Part shown: positions 46,691-57,763 of the stretch, piece by piece
How the letters are laid out: the number at the start of each line of letters is the position of its first letter
Numbering within the stretch: the first letter of the stretch is position 1
Source of the DNA: Crotalaria pallida
Taxonomy: Eukaryota > Streptophyta > Magnoliopsida > Fabales > Fabaceae
Length of the DNA stretch: 64,000 nt
Direction: 5' to 3'
NCBI GenBank assembly: GCA_037953625.1
Contig: CM075651.1
Location: 133,018,501 to 133,082,500 of the forward strand
The notes under the pieces: generated by a model
Told to the model about the DNA's origin: nothing
What the model saw: the letters and a program-made list of their open reading frames with translations, nothing else
The model's database searches: none
Made by a program: the position numbers and the translations under genes

Positions 46691-47061
46691 TTGGGGGGTC
46701 AAACGCGGGTCACGGCTGGAGTGGGCAGTGCCACGTGTACGTGGCGTCACTCACATGACGCGACACGTGGCGTCATGTGCAGTGACGCAACGAGTCACGT
46801 TGTGACACGTGGCACGCCGCCAGGACCTTTTTTTTTTCTTGAAATTTTTTTTTGACCAACCAGAGGCTGCCACGTGTCATTCTTGTTGACTTTGACTTTG
46901 ACTGCCCCATTTTCGTAAATAGTTTCGTTGACTGCCCCATTTTCCGTAAATAGTTTTAAAACTACCCCAATTTGGTAAATTGTTTGTAAAACTACCCCAC
47001 TTAAGTAAAAAAGCCGTTATTTGAATGTTAAACAAACATTGCATGGGACATCACGATCTTT

Positions 47062-47137
47062 GCCTAAAAAGGAAGATGTCTCGTATTTTTGGATCCATCA
47101 GTTTTTGCCTAAAAAGGAAGGTGTCTCGTATAGATAT
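47062..47137. repeat. Short tandem duplication
   Basis: TTTGCCTAAAAAGGAAG followed by TGTCTCGTAT occurs twice, about 46 bp apart. Confidence 0.8.
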
Positions 47138-47169
47138 CAAATACAGATGTTTGAATAACGGAATTGATA

Positions 47170-47665
47170 ATAATTTATGAGTTATTTCTGTATTTGGTGA
47201 TTTTGGTCCCAATAATTTCTAACGTGTTTCGGTTTTAATTTTTAGAAATTACTTTGATCGGGACTAATCTTGAATTTTCAAATATTTTGGTTTTAGTCCC
47301 CTCCGTTATACAAAAATTAGTTATTTGCAGACGTGGTTAACGAAACCTACACCAGCAACCAACGTGACGTGAGGTAATGCTAAATAGATTATGTAACACA
47401 GATGAATTCAGGTCCATGAACGCAAAATTTTACGTAAAGGACTATTTTGCATATCAGACTATTTTGTGTCTGTAGATCTCTATCATCCACATCATATCAC
47501 CTATTTGGCGTCACCTACCAATGTGGTGTTCCACTAGCCACATAAAAATAACAAATTTTTCTTAACAAAGGGGACCAAAATCAAAATGTTTGAAAAATTA
47601 AGAATTAGTCGTAGAATAACTTATAAAAACGAAAAAAAAACATAAATAAGCCATAATTTGTCATT
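47170..47665. mobile_element. Terminal-inverted-repeat element, Mutator-like
   Basis: Roughly 150-bp imperfect inverted arms (left with TTTTGGTTTTAGTCCCCTCC near 47287, right with GGGGACCAAAATCAAAATG near 47571) enclose a 150-bp centre. Borders and target duplication were not resolved. Confidence 0.55.
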
Positions 47666-48437
47666 AAGAAAATAAGATGAGTTTGAAAATATGAATCCCA
47701 CATTTTATTCTTAAATTCCATTTTTTTTTAAAAATCATCTTTAATTTCTTCAAGCCCTAAACCCTGAAGATTATCTTCCTCGTCACACCATCACGTCACC
47801 ACAATAGACAACAATGTGTCATCAAGAAGTAAGAAAATTGAGAATACTTCAAAGAGATACTGTGCCAAATAATCTTTCCAAAAGGAAACAGCTTACTACC
47901 ATCAACGTGACTGCTACCAAGGGCTCACTCAAGTTGGTAGGCAAATAATTTGCCTATTAAATCTACTTATCAACTTTCTTCATACTACATGGTTATAATG
48001 TAGTTTTCTTCATATTACATGTAAGATTATGATTGCCATGAATCACGAATGGCATGATAGTTTAAAACCAACTAATAATTTCTCCGAACTTGGGGTTTAG
48101 ATGCTTTTATACTTCACACACTTAAAAAAAAAAAAAATCCCTCTAGATTCACTAAGTATTGATTTTGGTTATTATACATTTTTTTCTTCTATTTCCAAAT
48201 ATTTTGGTTTTAATTCTTAGTGATGAGGTGATTACAATGGATATGTGACATGTGTCATATTAATTTTTGATGACATGCTCAATTATGACGTTGACATATT
48301 ATCGACAAGTATTAAAAATTAAAATTTTGGAAAATACAATAACCAGAATCAAAGAAAAACAAATATAGAAACTGAAATTAAAACTCACTACAGTTCCAGG
48401 AATCAAAAACATATTTAAGCCCTTATATATATATAAA
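47666..48437. other. AT-rich spacer, nothing recognised
   Basis: No coding or structured repeat could be supported. Confidence 0.4.
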
Positions 48438-48711
48438 CCACTCCCTCGAGTCCTGTATGTAAACCCCATTGAACACCTTTTCTGGTCCTTAATGTAAGTC
48501 ACGTTTTCAATTTTCAATAGCATTAATTACTTATTTTCCATAAACATTCTTATCTACTCAATACTTTTTAGAGTCTTAACAATAATTACACTGGTGGTTT
48601 TGAAAGAATATACCAAAAGTTTACATTTCCAATGTCACTAACAATCCTAAATAATTTTCTTAAAAATTGTGTTTTTTAGTCAAAAGAACTTAAATATAGG
48701 ACAAAAAAAAG
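48438..48711. mobile_element. Diverged mariner-type MITE
   Basis: The ends CCACTCCCTCGAGTCCTGTA and AACTTAAATATAGGACAAAA are weak inverted repeats of the CTCCCTCCGTCC family. The core resembles 24174-24446. Confidence 0.5.
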
Positions 48712-48854
48712 TAAAATTTATCATCATTCCCGACTTTGCATGCACTTATAATTTTTGTCTACAACATTATTGAAATAACACTAACCTTCATAAGATTAGT
48801 AATAATTAATCATGTTAATCCATGATATGATCCAAATAACCCTCTCATATATTT

Positions 48855-49110
48855 GAAGTGTTCAAAAAGTGCAAAGTTCCTAAATACCAAGTAAACAAAT
48901 AAGGGTAGCTAGGTATTTGGATGCAATATTAATATATGACTTTTATGAGTGTGAGTTTTTCGTAAGGGAGTTAATCCTCTTTGTATAATGAAATGTTCCA
49001 AATGTGTCGAGTGTTCAAGTACCAAGTAAACATAGGAGCAATTAGGTATTAAGATACAATATTGATGTATGGACTTACGAGCGAGAGTTCTCAGTAGGGG
49101 ATCACAACTT
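48855..49110. repeat. Imperfect direct duplication, unit about 120-140 bp
   Basis: AGTGTTCAA...TACCAAGTAAACA...TAGGTATT...GATGCAATATTAATATATG (from 48855) recurs as a diverged copy from about 49010 up to the GAGAGTTCTCAGTAGGG part. Confidence 0.6.
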
Positions 49111-49394
49111 TCTTTGATCAACACGTGTTTGCAACAACATAAAGTTTATGGAAGTTACGTGTGCCTTGGGCTAATTATAGTATTTATAGGTTTGATTCCC
49201 TTGATAATGATCATCTAGTCGTATTTATTTTAGTGGAATTAAATTATCCATTAACAATACATAAATTGGTTATCTACTTGCTATAGGTAATTACAATAAA
49301 TTGGAGTTTATTCTTTGGAGTTAGACATGTTCGAAATAGGCTTGTCTTGCTCTGCCCAAGACCCTACCTATGGTCCATTTCACATTTGATTTAG

Positions 49395-49607
49395 GAAATT
49401 GCTTTTTGGCCCCCACTTTCGACTTTTTGGCCCCCATTTCATATTTTCGTGGACGAAAATGCCCTTGAGGGTGTTAACACTTCCGGTTATGTGAAACCGG
49501 AAAAGCATTTCCGGTATTGCTTAACCGGAAAATTTTCGGTATTGCCGAACCGAAATTTTTCCGGTACATGAGAACCGGAAACACTAATTCCTTATCAACA
49601 TGGTAAC
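49395..49607. mobile_element. Partial element with a ladder of four TTCCGGT/ACCGGAA hairpins
   Basis: After two TTTTTGGCCCCCA blocks (from about 49403), four successive inverted pairs stand at 49481/49495, 49509/49523, 49535/49548 and 49559/49573, with arm starts 13-14 bp apart. This looks like a subterminal part of a Mutator-like element. No opposite end was found; it replaces the 3' part of the kinase relic. Confidence 0.5.
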
Positions 49608-49950
49608 ACTAGCGGTGCCCAGAGCAATCTTCTAACGGACTATCCAACTGAGTTTCTTGTTGGTGGAGGAACCAAACAAATGATCATGAAGACTCCCATT
49701 CTCCATCAAATCAGGAACAATAATCCTTTGGTGACCTTCCAAATTAGTGGTGGCAGTACAATAGCCTCTCAAAGTAACAAGATTGACATGCCTAGCTAAC
49801 ACTTGCAATAACTTGAACTTCATGGGTAAAGCTATCATCCCAGCAACGGAGCAATTCTTGAAACTCTTGAAAGCAACTTGAGTGCCATCAAAGAGCAGAC
49901 CTTTATAAACAGGTATAAGCCCTGCAGTTAGAGACGTTGCCAAGAGTGGG
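49608..49950 (-). pseudogene. Receptor-like kinase relic, RKF3-like
   Basis: The minus-strand sequence matches the N-lobe of an RKF3-type membrane receptor kinase: VYKGLLFDGTQVAFKSFKNC (with the catalytic Lys in VAFK), then RHVNLVTLRGYCTATTNLEG, IIVPDLMENGSLHDHLFGSS and KKLSWIVR, then TAG where Gln is usual. Between the first two blocks about 18 codons are in a shifted frame: the expected FTHEVQVIASV is readable only in another frame, so two opposite indels lie there. The C-lobe is missing to the left (49395-49607 element) and the N-terminal part to the right (copia LTR at 49987). Confidence 0.8.
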
Positions 49951-49986
49951 GCCAGTGAAATAGGATTGAAGGGTGTGTAAGTTCCA

Positions 49987-51548
49987 TGATGAATGTTTTG
50001 ATAATGACAAAGTGTTTTGAACAAGCTATCATGTGTTGATCAAGTTCAAGTTCAACAAGCAACAACAAACATCAAATGAAGAAGAGAGAAAGCAAGCTCA
50101 TGAAGACTTAGTTTGAGTGTAATTGTAATTGTTTTATCTTTTGCCTCTCAAGCTTCTTAGGTCTTTTATTTGGGTAGATTATTTAGAGGGTAGTGAATCT
50201 CTATCATAGTCATGATTAAATCATAATTTGAGTTTTCACTTAACCTAGAATCAATAGGTGGCTTAAAGGTTTTAAAGGAAAGGTTTGGTTTTGAGAAAAC
50301 AAGTTTTAAACAAGTATCAGACATGTTTAATCGATTAAGGATGAATTTAATCGATTAGTACTCGATTAAGCTAAGATTTAATCGATTAAGTACTGCTGAA
50401 CTGGTTTTTTAAAATACGATTTTCACTTCTCAAAATCAGTTTTCAAGTGCTACAACTTTTGGGTATTCTATAAAAACCTATTCCTAATCTTTGTGATTAA
50501 TTAGAACACTTTCATAATCAATTTTACAAGAATCAAGCCATTCTATTCTCTCTCAATTTCAAAGATCAAAGCTTTCATATTTTCATATTCTTTGATCAAG
50601 AACCTTTGAATCTCTTATTGTGAATTGTCATAGCTATTGATTGAGATTCATAGGAGTGTTATTGTGTTTTCTATTGTGTTGTAATCTTTGCAAGAAGGCA
50701 AGCCAACTACAACAAACAAAGAAGACTTGGTGTGTCGATTATCATCAAGCAAATCTCATTGGAGAAGAAGAAAGTCTTGGTTGTGAATCAAGCAAAGAGA
50801 AGTCTTGGTGTGTGGATTATCATCAAGCAATTGAAGACTTGTTGTGTCGATTATCAACAAGGGGTAGAGGTTAGATTAGAGAGAAGATCAATAGGATTAC
50901 AAGGCAAGGGTGTGGTATCTCTTGTAGGCTAGCAAGAAGGGAGTCTTGTGAGGCATTTACTTGTAATTTGAGAACTCTAATTCCTCATAGTGAAGAATCT
51001 CTCTTGGTTGAAGAGGGGACTGGATGTAGCTTTCAAGCGGATGAAAGTGAACCAGGATAAATCACTATGTCGTATCTTTAAACCCTTAACTCTTTACATT
51101 CAAGTTTTTAATTGTGTTCTTGGTTGAAAACCTAGAGAAAGATTGATTTTCATAATTGATTGAATTGAATCTTTATTGTTCAAATTGATAAAGGGAAAAT
51201 CATTTTCATAACGAGGATAATCAATAAGAATATAGGTGTTAATTGTTTCCGCTGAATCTCTGATCTTACGTGTTAATTGATTGATTTTCGTATTCGAATG
51301 AAAAATTGATTTTTCTGTTTTCTGTCAGATTTAATCGATTAAGCATATATTTAATCGATTAATACTCGAGTAAATTGCAGGTTAATCGATTAAATGCTGT
51401 AGATTTTGCAAAAATCATTTGTTTTAATTGTTTCGATTTGTTTCTTTCGAAAATCTTTCAAGGTTTCTTTTACACCTATTCAACCCCCCCTTCTAGGTGT
51501 GTTCCTAGTGTTCCTTAGTTGTTTCAACCACCAATTGCGGTTTCTTCA
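49987..51548 (+). repeat. 5' LTR of the plus-strand copia element
   Basis: 1562 bp from TGATGAATG to GGTTTCTTCA, directly followed by a primer-binding site. It carries four pairs of CG-centred palindromes (50329/50349, 50360/50380, 51333/51353, 51364/51384). Its partner 3' LTR is not in the window. Confidence 0.75.
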
Positions 51549-51550
51549 AT

Positions 51551-51562
51551 TGGTATCAGAGC
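51551..51562 (+). promoter_or_regulatory. Primer-binding site of the plus-strand copia element
   Basis: TGGTATCAGAGC, complementary to initiator tRNA-Met, two bases after the LTR end. Confidence 0.9.
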
Positions 51563-51620
51563 TCGGTCGAAAGACGCGAGCATAAGAGCTTTTTCGTAAA
51601 GATCCTTTAAGAAAATTGCA

Positions 51621-53362
51621 ATGGGATTCGTACCCTTTGGTGGTGAAGGTGCTTCGATAAGTCATCCTCCATTGTTTGTCGGAGAAGGCTATGCTTATTG
51701 GAAAGTTAGAATGAAAATCTTTATCCAAGCCATAGATAGTGAAATTTGGAAAGTAGTTGAAAAAGGTCCTCATATCCCCTCTAGTTTAGTTGAAGGTGTA
51801 GAACAATTGATCCCCGAGGATAAGTGGAAAGATGATGATAGAAAGAAAGTTCAATATGATTATAAATCAAAGAATATCATTACCTCCGCTTTATCCTATG
51901 ACGAGTTCTTTAGAGTTTCTCAATGTTCTAGTGCTAAGGAAATGTGGGACACTTTACAAGTGACTCATGAAGGAACTAGTGAGGTTAGGAGAGCTGGATT
52001 GAATGCTTTAATGCGTGATTATGAATTGTTTCAAATGCTTCCAAATGAATCTATAAATGATATGCAAAAGCGTTTTACTCATATTATTAACCATTTACTT
52101 GCTCTTGTTTAGACAGGAATTGGCAACCAAAAGTAACGGCTATTGTTGAATCTAAGAATTTGGATGCTATGGATCTAGAAACACTCTTTGGAAAGCTTCA
52201 AGAACATGAAATGGAGCTTGGACGATTAAGTATCAATGAAGAGTCGGATAAGAACAAAGAAAGAAAGGGACTTGCTCTTAAAGCAAATAGATCATACAAA
52301 AAGAAAGAGAGTTCCGATGATGATGATGATAGTGAAGATTCCGATTCGGATGTTGATGAAAAAGAAATGAAACTTTTGCTAAGGAAGTTTGACAAATTTC
52401 TAAGGAGAAAAGGAAGGTTGAACAAAGACAAACGTAAAGAGAAGGATTCCCCACACTACAAGACCAAGACATCAAAAGAAGGTGTAGTTTGCCATGAATG
52501 TGGAAAACCCGGTCATCTCAAGTACTCATGCTCTAGGTATCTCAAGAAGAAGGAGAAAGAAAAGAAAAATTATAAATCTAAAAGAGCATACATAGTTTGG
52601 GATAGTGATGTAGAAGAGAAGAAAAGCACATCGAGTAGTTCATCAGATGATGAAGAAGCCGCTTGTCTCAACTTGATAGCTCTAGTTGATGAAGAACAAA
52701 GTTCAAATGATGAATCAAGTTATCAAAGCGAGGAAAGCGATGTAAGTCATACTAAATCCGAAATTTCTTCTAAATATGAATTGTTATATAATGCTTATGA
52801 AGAAATGCATGAACAACTTGAAAAACTAGCTTTGAAAAACATTGAAAGAAAGAAGCTCATTTTGAAACATCAAAAAGAGATTTTAGAACTTCAAAAACAA
52901 GTTGATGAGCTTAATCTTGAAAATGAAACTCTTGATCTTATATATGCTAGTTCTTCTTGTGATTGTGCTAGTAGAGTGAATATTGTGGTTGATTCTGAGG
53001 ATTGCAAGTTGCTTAAAGATGAAAATGCTATTTTGAAAAATAAGCTTGCAAGTTTCTCAAATGGTGATATTAGATTGCGCACATTGTTAAATTTTCAAAG
53101 AGAAAATTCAAACAAGTTTGGTTTGGGTTATACTAATGCTAAGAGTAATTCTCATAGAAATGTTGTTGATTTTTCTAAAGTTGATTTCTCAAATGCACCA
53201 ACATGTTTCTATTGTGCTACTCATGGACATACTTCAAATGTGTGTTATATTAAAGTGCATGGTATACCTAAAGGAGATTTTGTTTGGATGAAAAAGGGTG
53301 AAAGTCCCTATACTAACAAAAATGGATCCAAGACAATTTGGATACCAAAAAGCAAAGCATAA
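51621..53362 (+). pseudogene. Copia gag with internal deletion; no pol follows
   Basis: It starts MGFVPFGGEGASISHPPLFV and holds the UBN2-type gag region (YAYWKVRMKIFIQAID, SYDEFFRVSQC, MQKRFTHIINHL), a knuckle CHECGKPGHLKYSC, coiled acidic and lysine-rich stretches, and CFYCATHGHTSNVCYIKVHG near the end. Compared with the gag at 60883-62670, about 50 nt are missing around 52110 and the frame stops at TAG (52110-52112), resuming at about 52112 in another frame. After the gag stop, similarity to the other element lasts only about 30 bp, then AT-rich noncoding sequence follows to 53820. The copy is therefore a gag-only derivative as far as visible. Confidence 0.85.
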
Positions 53363-53394
53363 TTTTTTTGTAGGTATGATTGAAGAGCAAAGGG

Positions 53395-53820
53395 CTTACA
53401 AGTGTTATTCATACATTTGCATCTTCAATTGGTATTACTTTTGCATCTCAAAAGAAGTCCTACAAATTTGGTACAAGTGATATTGTTAGATATTGATGAT
53501 TATAGTATCTTCTCAATTAGTATCTTCTCAATTTCTTTTCTAAAGTTCAATTGATACTAATTTTGATGATTAGATGATTATCATGTTTTTGTTGTTATTG
53601 AAGAAATATCACAATATATCTTATTTCTTTACATTGATGATATCTCAATTGGTATTATGACTTCTTAGTATTTCTATTGGTTCATAATTCATTGTTATAT
53701 TCTCTTGCCAATTGATATCACATTTCAAAGTATAGTACTTGTTATATTTCAATTGATATTGGTATATATTACTTTGAAGAAATAAATGTTTGTTTCTCTA
53801 TTTTGGCTTATTATTTTTAT
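53395..53820. other. AT-rich noncoding part of the plus-strand copia element
   Basis: No protease or RT similarity. TCTCAATT-type words recur. The minus-strand copia LTR begins at 53821, so the element is split here and its remainder should lie right of the window. Confidence 0.55.
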
Positions 53821-55308
53821 TGGAAACCAACAAGCAGCTCAATATAGTCTAGAGGGGGGGTGAATAGAATATTGGAGCCTTAGTACAGATATTTCGATCA
53901 CCGTAGAGAATGATTTTAAGAAAATAAATTTTCTTTCAAAAACAAGTCAGGTTACTCGAGTAAAATACCTTTTAATCGAGTATTACGCAAGCAAATTTTA
54001 TTTCACTCGAGTATCAGAAGTCTCACTCGAGTAAAGTTCAAAACAGCTTTCAGATTAATCGAGTAATCCACAATTCACTCGAGTAATCTGGGTAAAAATC
54101 GAATAGTAAAAGAGTTTTGATGAGAATTCTTTTAGAATCGCAATACTATGATGATTCAACAAACTATGTATGAATGCTATGAACAATTGCAAGTAAATTT
54201 ACCAACCAATTTTAGTTCAATTGATAATGAATTGAAAAACCCCAATTCTAACCTAAAATTCAATTGTTCTTGAATTAATGCAAACAAGAAAAGAAACAAT
54301 GAAGACGGTGATTTTATCCTGGTTCACTTTCACCCACTTGAAAGCTACATCCAGTCCCCTTTATCAAAATGATAAAGAGTTTCTACTAGACAAATTCAAT
54401 TGTTAGAATTACAATGTTTAAGATGCAACTTTCTCACAAAGCTATCCTATCTTAACCCTTCTTCAAAGTGTGTACCAAACACTTTGAAATTCTAACCCAA
54501 TTGAATTTTCGTCTTCTCTTGTTGATTTGTTGAAGATGCTTCCAACCAAATCCTTTTCAATCTTGCTTTGATAATCCTTCAAAGACTTGCTTGTGAAATT
54601 CTTCACCTTTGTTGAACTCTTGAAATGTGCAACCTCTTGTTGCAAAGCTTCAACACAATTAAGAACTAAAAAATATTGATCTCAAAGAAAACTTAGAACA
54701 ATGATTAATCTTGAGTGAAGAATAGAAGAAATTTGTTGAATCTTGATTTCTCAAAGGAAGTGTGTAATAGCTCTTGAAAAAATAAAAGTGTATTGCTCAA
54801 AAGAAAATTGTAAAAGAGTGTGTAACCTTGTTCATGTAAAAATGAAGTCCTTTTATAATTTTTCTGCCATTGTTCAAGTTACTCGAGTGAAGTGTAACAC
54901 ACTACTCGATTAACACATGTTGAAATACGTTACTCGAGTGACGAATAACTCATTACTCGATTAACCTATAACAACACACATTACTCGAGTAAAGACAAAC
55001 TCATTACTCGAGTGACCTGATCAGATATGGACTAAAAACAAAGTTTTCAAATGGATTTTCACAATAATTTTAATATGAGCTATTATAATCAAGATTAAGT
55101 TTTCTTCACTCTTAATCAAACATTATTATAAGCTTCATTAAGATCACCTAAAGCTACCCACTCTCATGATATGCATTGCATAAAATTAAATATTACATTG
55201 CATTAGAATCAAACTAAATCCTAATTCTATTCTTCATGAGATAGCTTCTTTGTTGATAATGTTGTTGCTTGGAGAAAGGTTGTTAGCATCAAAACATAGA
55301 AACCTACA
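53821..55308 (-). repeat. 3' LTR of the minus-strand copia element
   Basis: 1488 bp, plus-strand TGGAAACC to ACCTACA; the adjoining minus-strand AAAAAGGGGCAGTT is the polypurine tract. It is about 99 percent identical by eye to 62748-64000. It contains six pairs of ACTCGAGT-type palindromes: three at 20-bp spacing (53954-54084) and three at 23-bp spacing (54881-55013). Confidence 0.85.
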
Positions 55309-55812
55309 AACTGCCCCTTTTTGATGATGACAAACCTCCTTTGCAATTAAGCACTAAGTTTTAAAATACTCCCCCTAAATGTTAGACACTTAGGAAAAAT
55401 AAAATAAAACTTAACCTACAAGAACAACATCAACAAAATATTCTCCCCCTTTTGGCATCATTAAAAAAAATATAAATGTTGAGAAAAATCCTTTGCCAAA
55501 AGTGGAAGGTAAGTGTAGTAACTATGATAAAGAATGAAAATATAGTTAAGACGTAATGAATAAAATCCAAAATCAGAGTATAGTCTCTAACCATATAACA
55601 ATCCAGAATAGTGCCATAATTTAAATATAACAATCCAAAACAAAGCACCACAAAACATAGTACCACAATGTATCCAACATAGTCATCAACCATGAACAAC
55701 AAATACATAAACATAGTCTGAAACATAACATAGAAAATATAACCATAAAATAGTCAGTGAAATGCATATAAAAGAAAATAAAATGTCCAAAGAACAACAT
55801 CAACCACATGAA

Positions 55813-56990
55813 CTAAGGGTGAGGTGGAGGTGGAAAGTGATGGGAAAAGAGTCCAGATATATGATCCATCAGACGTTGCTCCATAGCAATATTCTTCACA
55901 TCTTGACGCATCTCCATAGCTGCAAATTGTTCATTTATGTGCTGAACCAAAGACTCATGTGCAGCTTGAGGATCAAACGGAGTGTCCAAATTTTCTAAGT
56001 CAATATAATCCTCAATATGATCCGTTTCCATATGATCAGTAGAAGGAGGATGAGCAGAAGTAGTAGGAGCAGAAGGACCAGCCCGATCACCACGCGAAGA
56101 ACCAGAAGCTTGAGCACCTTGCTCCAAAGCTTTGATTTGCATTTTCCACAACCAAGAACGCGTAGGCCTATGCCAAGCAATATTCATGTAGCTAATATGA
56201 GAATTATTGATACACCAATTGTTTTTCACTTCACGTTCATATGATTCATCATCAGCAAATGGAACTCTATATTACCTCATAATCTTAGTCACATGCATAG
56301 GATATGGTAAATACTGAGTAGGAGGAGATTCAGCTGCAACATGCATTCTAGCAAGAAAAGTTTTGTTCCAATTGATTTCATATCTCTTTTTAATTCCATG
56401 AAACAATTTCAGATCATCATCTTGAAGTTGTGCATAATTTTGATTACACTTTGGAACAAGACAATAAGTCACAATGTACATAAGCATCCTATCTCAGCAT
56501 GTAAAGGTGAGACATTTTTAGTTGCTTTACCATCCCAACTTTCACCAGGACGCAAAAGATCAGTATAAATCTTACTAGTATCCACAGCTAAATCATCACA
56601 CTCATCATCACCAATATATGTTCCTTTATCATCTAACCCAAACATCAAAGTCAAATCAGCAGGTTTGATCACAAAATGAACTCCTCTAACCATAGTCTGA
56701 TACTCACCATCCAACTTAGTGAAATTTTGATAAAATTGTTTGACTAGCCTAGGATAGTAATGAGTATTAAACTCCAAAAACCTCTTAACATTCTGAAATT
56801 CTAAGTCATCAACAAAATGAAATTGTTCCTTACGCAACCAATCAAACTTCACATACCGTGTTATGCCAAACGTTCGACGGTCGAATTTTGGACCACGTGA
56901 ATCCCTTTCCGCTTGAGAAAACCAAGGATTATTGCGTCCAGTAGCTTGTTTAGCTTTATTTCTTAGAGGTTGGTGTGAGGAAGAAGACAT
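55813..56990 (-). pseudogene. Env-like third ORF of the copia element, broken
   Basis: A third ORF between pol and the 3' LTR, as in SIRE-type copia elements. It starts MSSSSHQPLRNKAKQ at 56990 and contains KFDRRTFGITRYVKFDWLRK and FVIKPADLTLMFGLDD, a region related to the plant-transposon proteins of such elements. A frameshift near 56490 and a TAA near 56271 break it; downstream frames (56487-56272, then 56229-55813) continue the similarity-free but open sequence, ending in a Pro- and His-rich tail. No clear signal peptide or membrane span is seen, so an envelope function is doubtful. The protein's role is unknown. Confidence 0.7.
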
Positions 56991-57288
56991 AATTGCTGAA
57001 TTGTTGTGATGAAATTCGGAATATGGGGTTTTAGGGTTAGGGTTTGTGAATTTGAGGATTTTCGGATTTGTGAGGATTTGGGTGAAATTGATGAATGTTT
57101 GATGAAGAAATGGTGTTATAAGGTTGATATGTGGAAGGATTTTGTTTTTAATGGATGATTTTAGGCCATTTGGGACGGATTGATGATGAACTTTAGAGAG
57201 AAGAAGAGAGAAACTCGTATGAAGAGAGAGAAGAATTCGGAAAAATGATGCAAAATGCAGCAGTTCAGGTTTTATACTGACGCGCGTT

Positions 57289-57513
57289 ACTCGAGTGAAA
57301 TGATACGTTACTCGAGTATTTCGTTCCTTAATCGAGTGAAATCAAGTTTAATCGAGTAAGCCGAAAGATGAAAATATTTTACTCGAGTGACAGTATCAGT
57401 TAATCGAGTAAGCCGAAAGTGATTTAAAAATTAATCGAGTGACAGATGCAATTAATCGAGTAAGCCGAAAGAGATTTAAAAATTACTCGAGTGAAAACAT
57501 CTGTTAATCGAGT
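57289..57513. repeat. Ten CTCGAG/ATCGAG palindromes in five pairs, partly 52-bp periodic
   Basis: Octamers start at 57289/57310, 57330/57350, 57381/57402, 57433/57454 and 57485/57506. The last three pairs repeat every 52 bp with linkers such as AAGCCGAAAG. They lie between the pol end and the env-like ORF start. Confidence 0.9.
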
Positions 57514-57763
57514 AAACTGCTGAAAAACTTAAAATTTCAAATTTTCATGCAAAAACATTTTCATGCACACAAACACATAGAAACACTTAGCATTTAACAA
57601 TTAACACACATTCAAATAAAACAAGTAATCATATCATAGAAAAACATACACACACAACTACATACCAAAAGATTTATGAAACACTTTATCAAAATACAAC
57701 AACTCAAAATACAAATCATATTGAAATAGGCTTGAAGGTGATTTCTAAAAGCATCAAATACAA

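Larger units (their letters stand above)
34037..47015. mobile_element. Non-autonomous Mutator-like element split by a gypsy array
   Basis: The ends GGCTTTTTTACTTAAGTGGG and its near-complement (right end 47015) are flanked by the perfect 10-bp duplication GTTATTTGAA (34027-34036 and 47016-47025), typical of Mutator. The terminal inverted repeats are about 210 bp. They include the segments with GACTGCCCCATTT and then CAACAAGAATGACACGTGGC. The left repeat is cut at 34157/46108 by the gypsy array; without that insert the element is about 1.03 kb. No transposase. Its interior holds an AT-rich palindrome and a tRNA-like segment. Confidence 0.85.

Noticed and set aside
55430..55726. 98-codon hydrophobic minus-strand frame near the copia 3' LTR
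   Set aside because: No start context or conservation evidence; it lies in the AT-rich stretch between ORF3 and the polypurine tract.
57289..57513. Regularly spaced repeats reminiscent of a CRISPR array
   Set aside because: This is a plant retrotransposon; repeats are 8-12-bp palindromes with short linkers and there are no cas genes.
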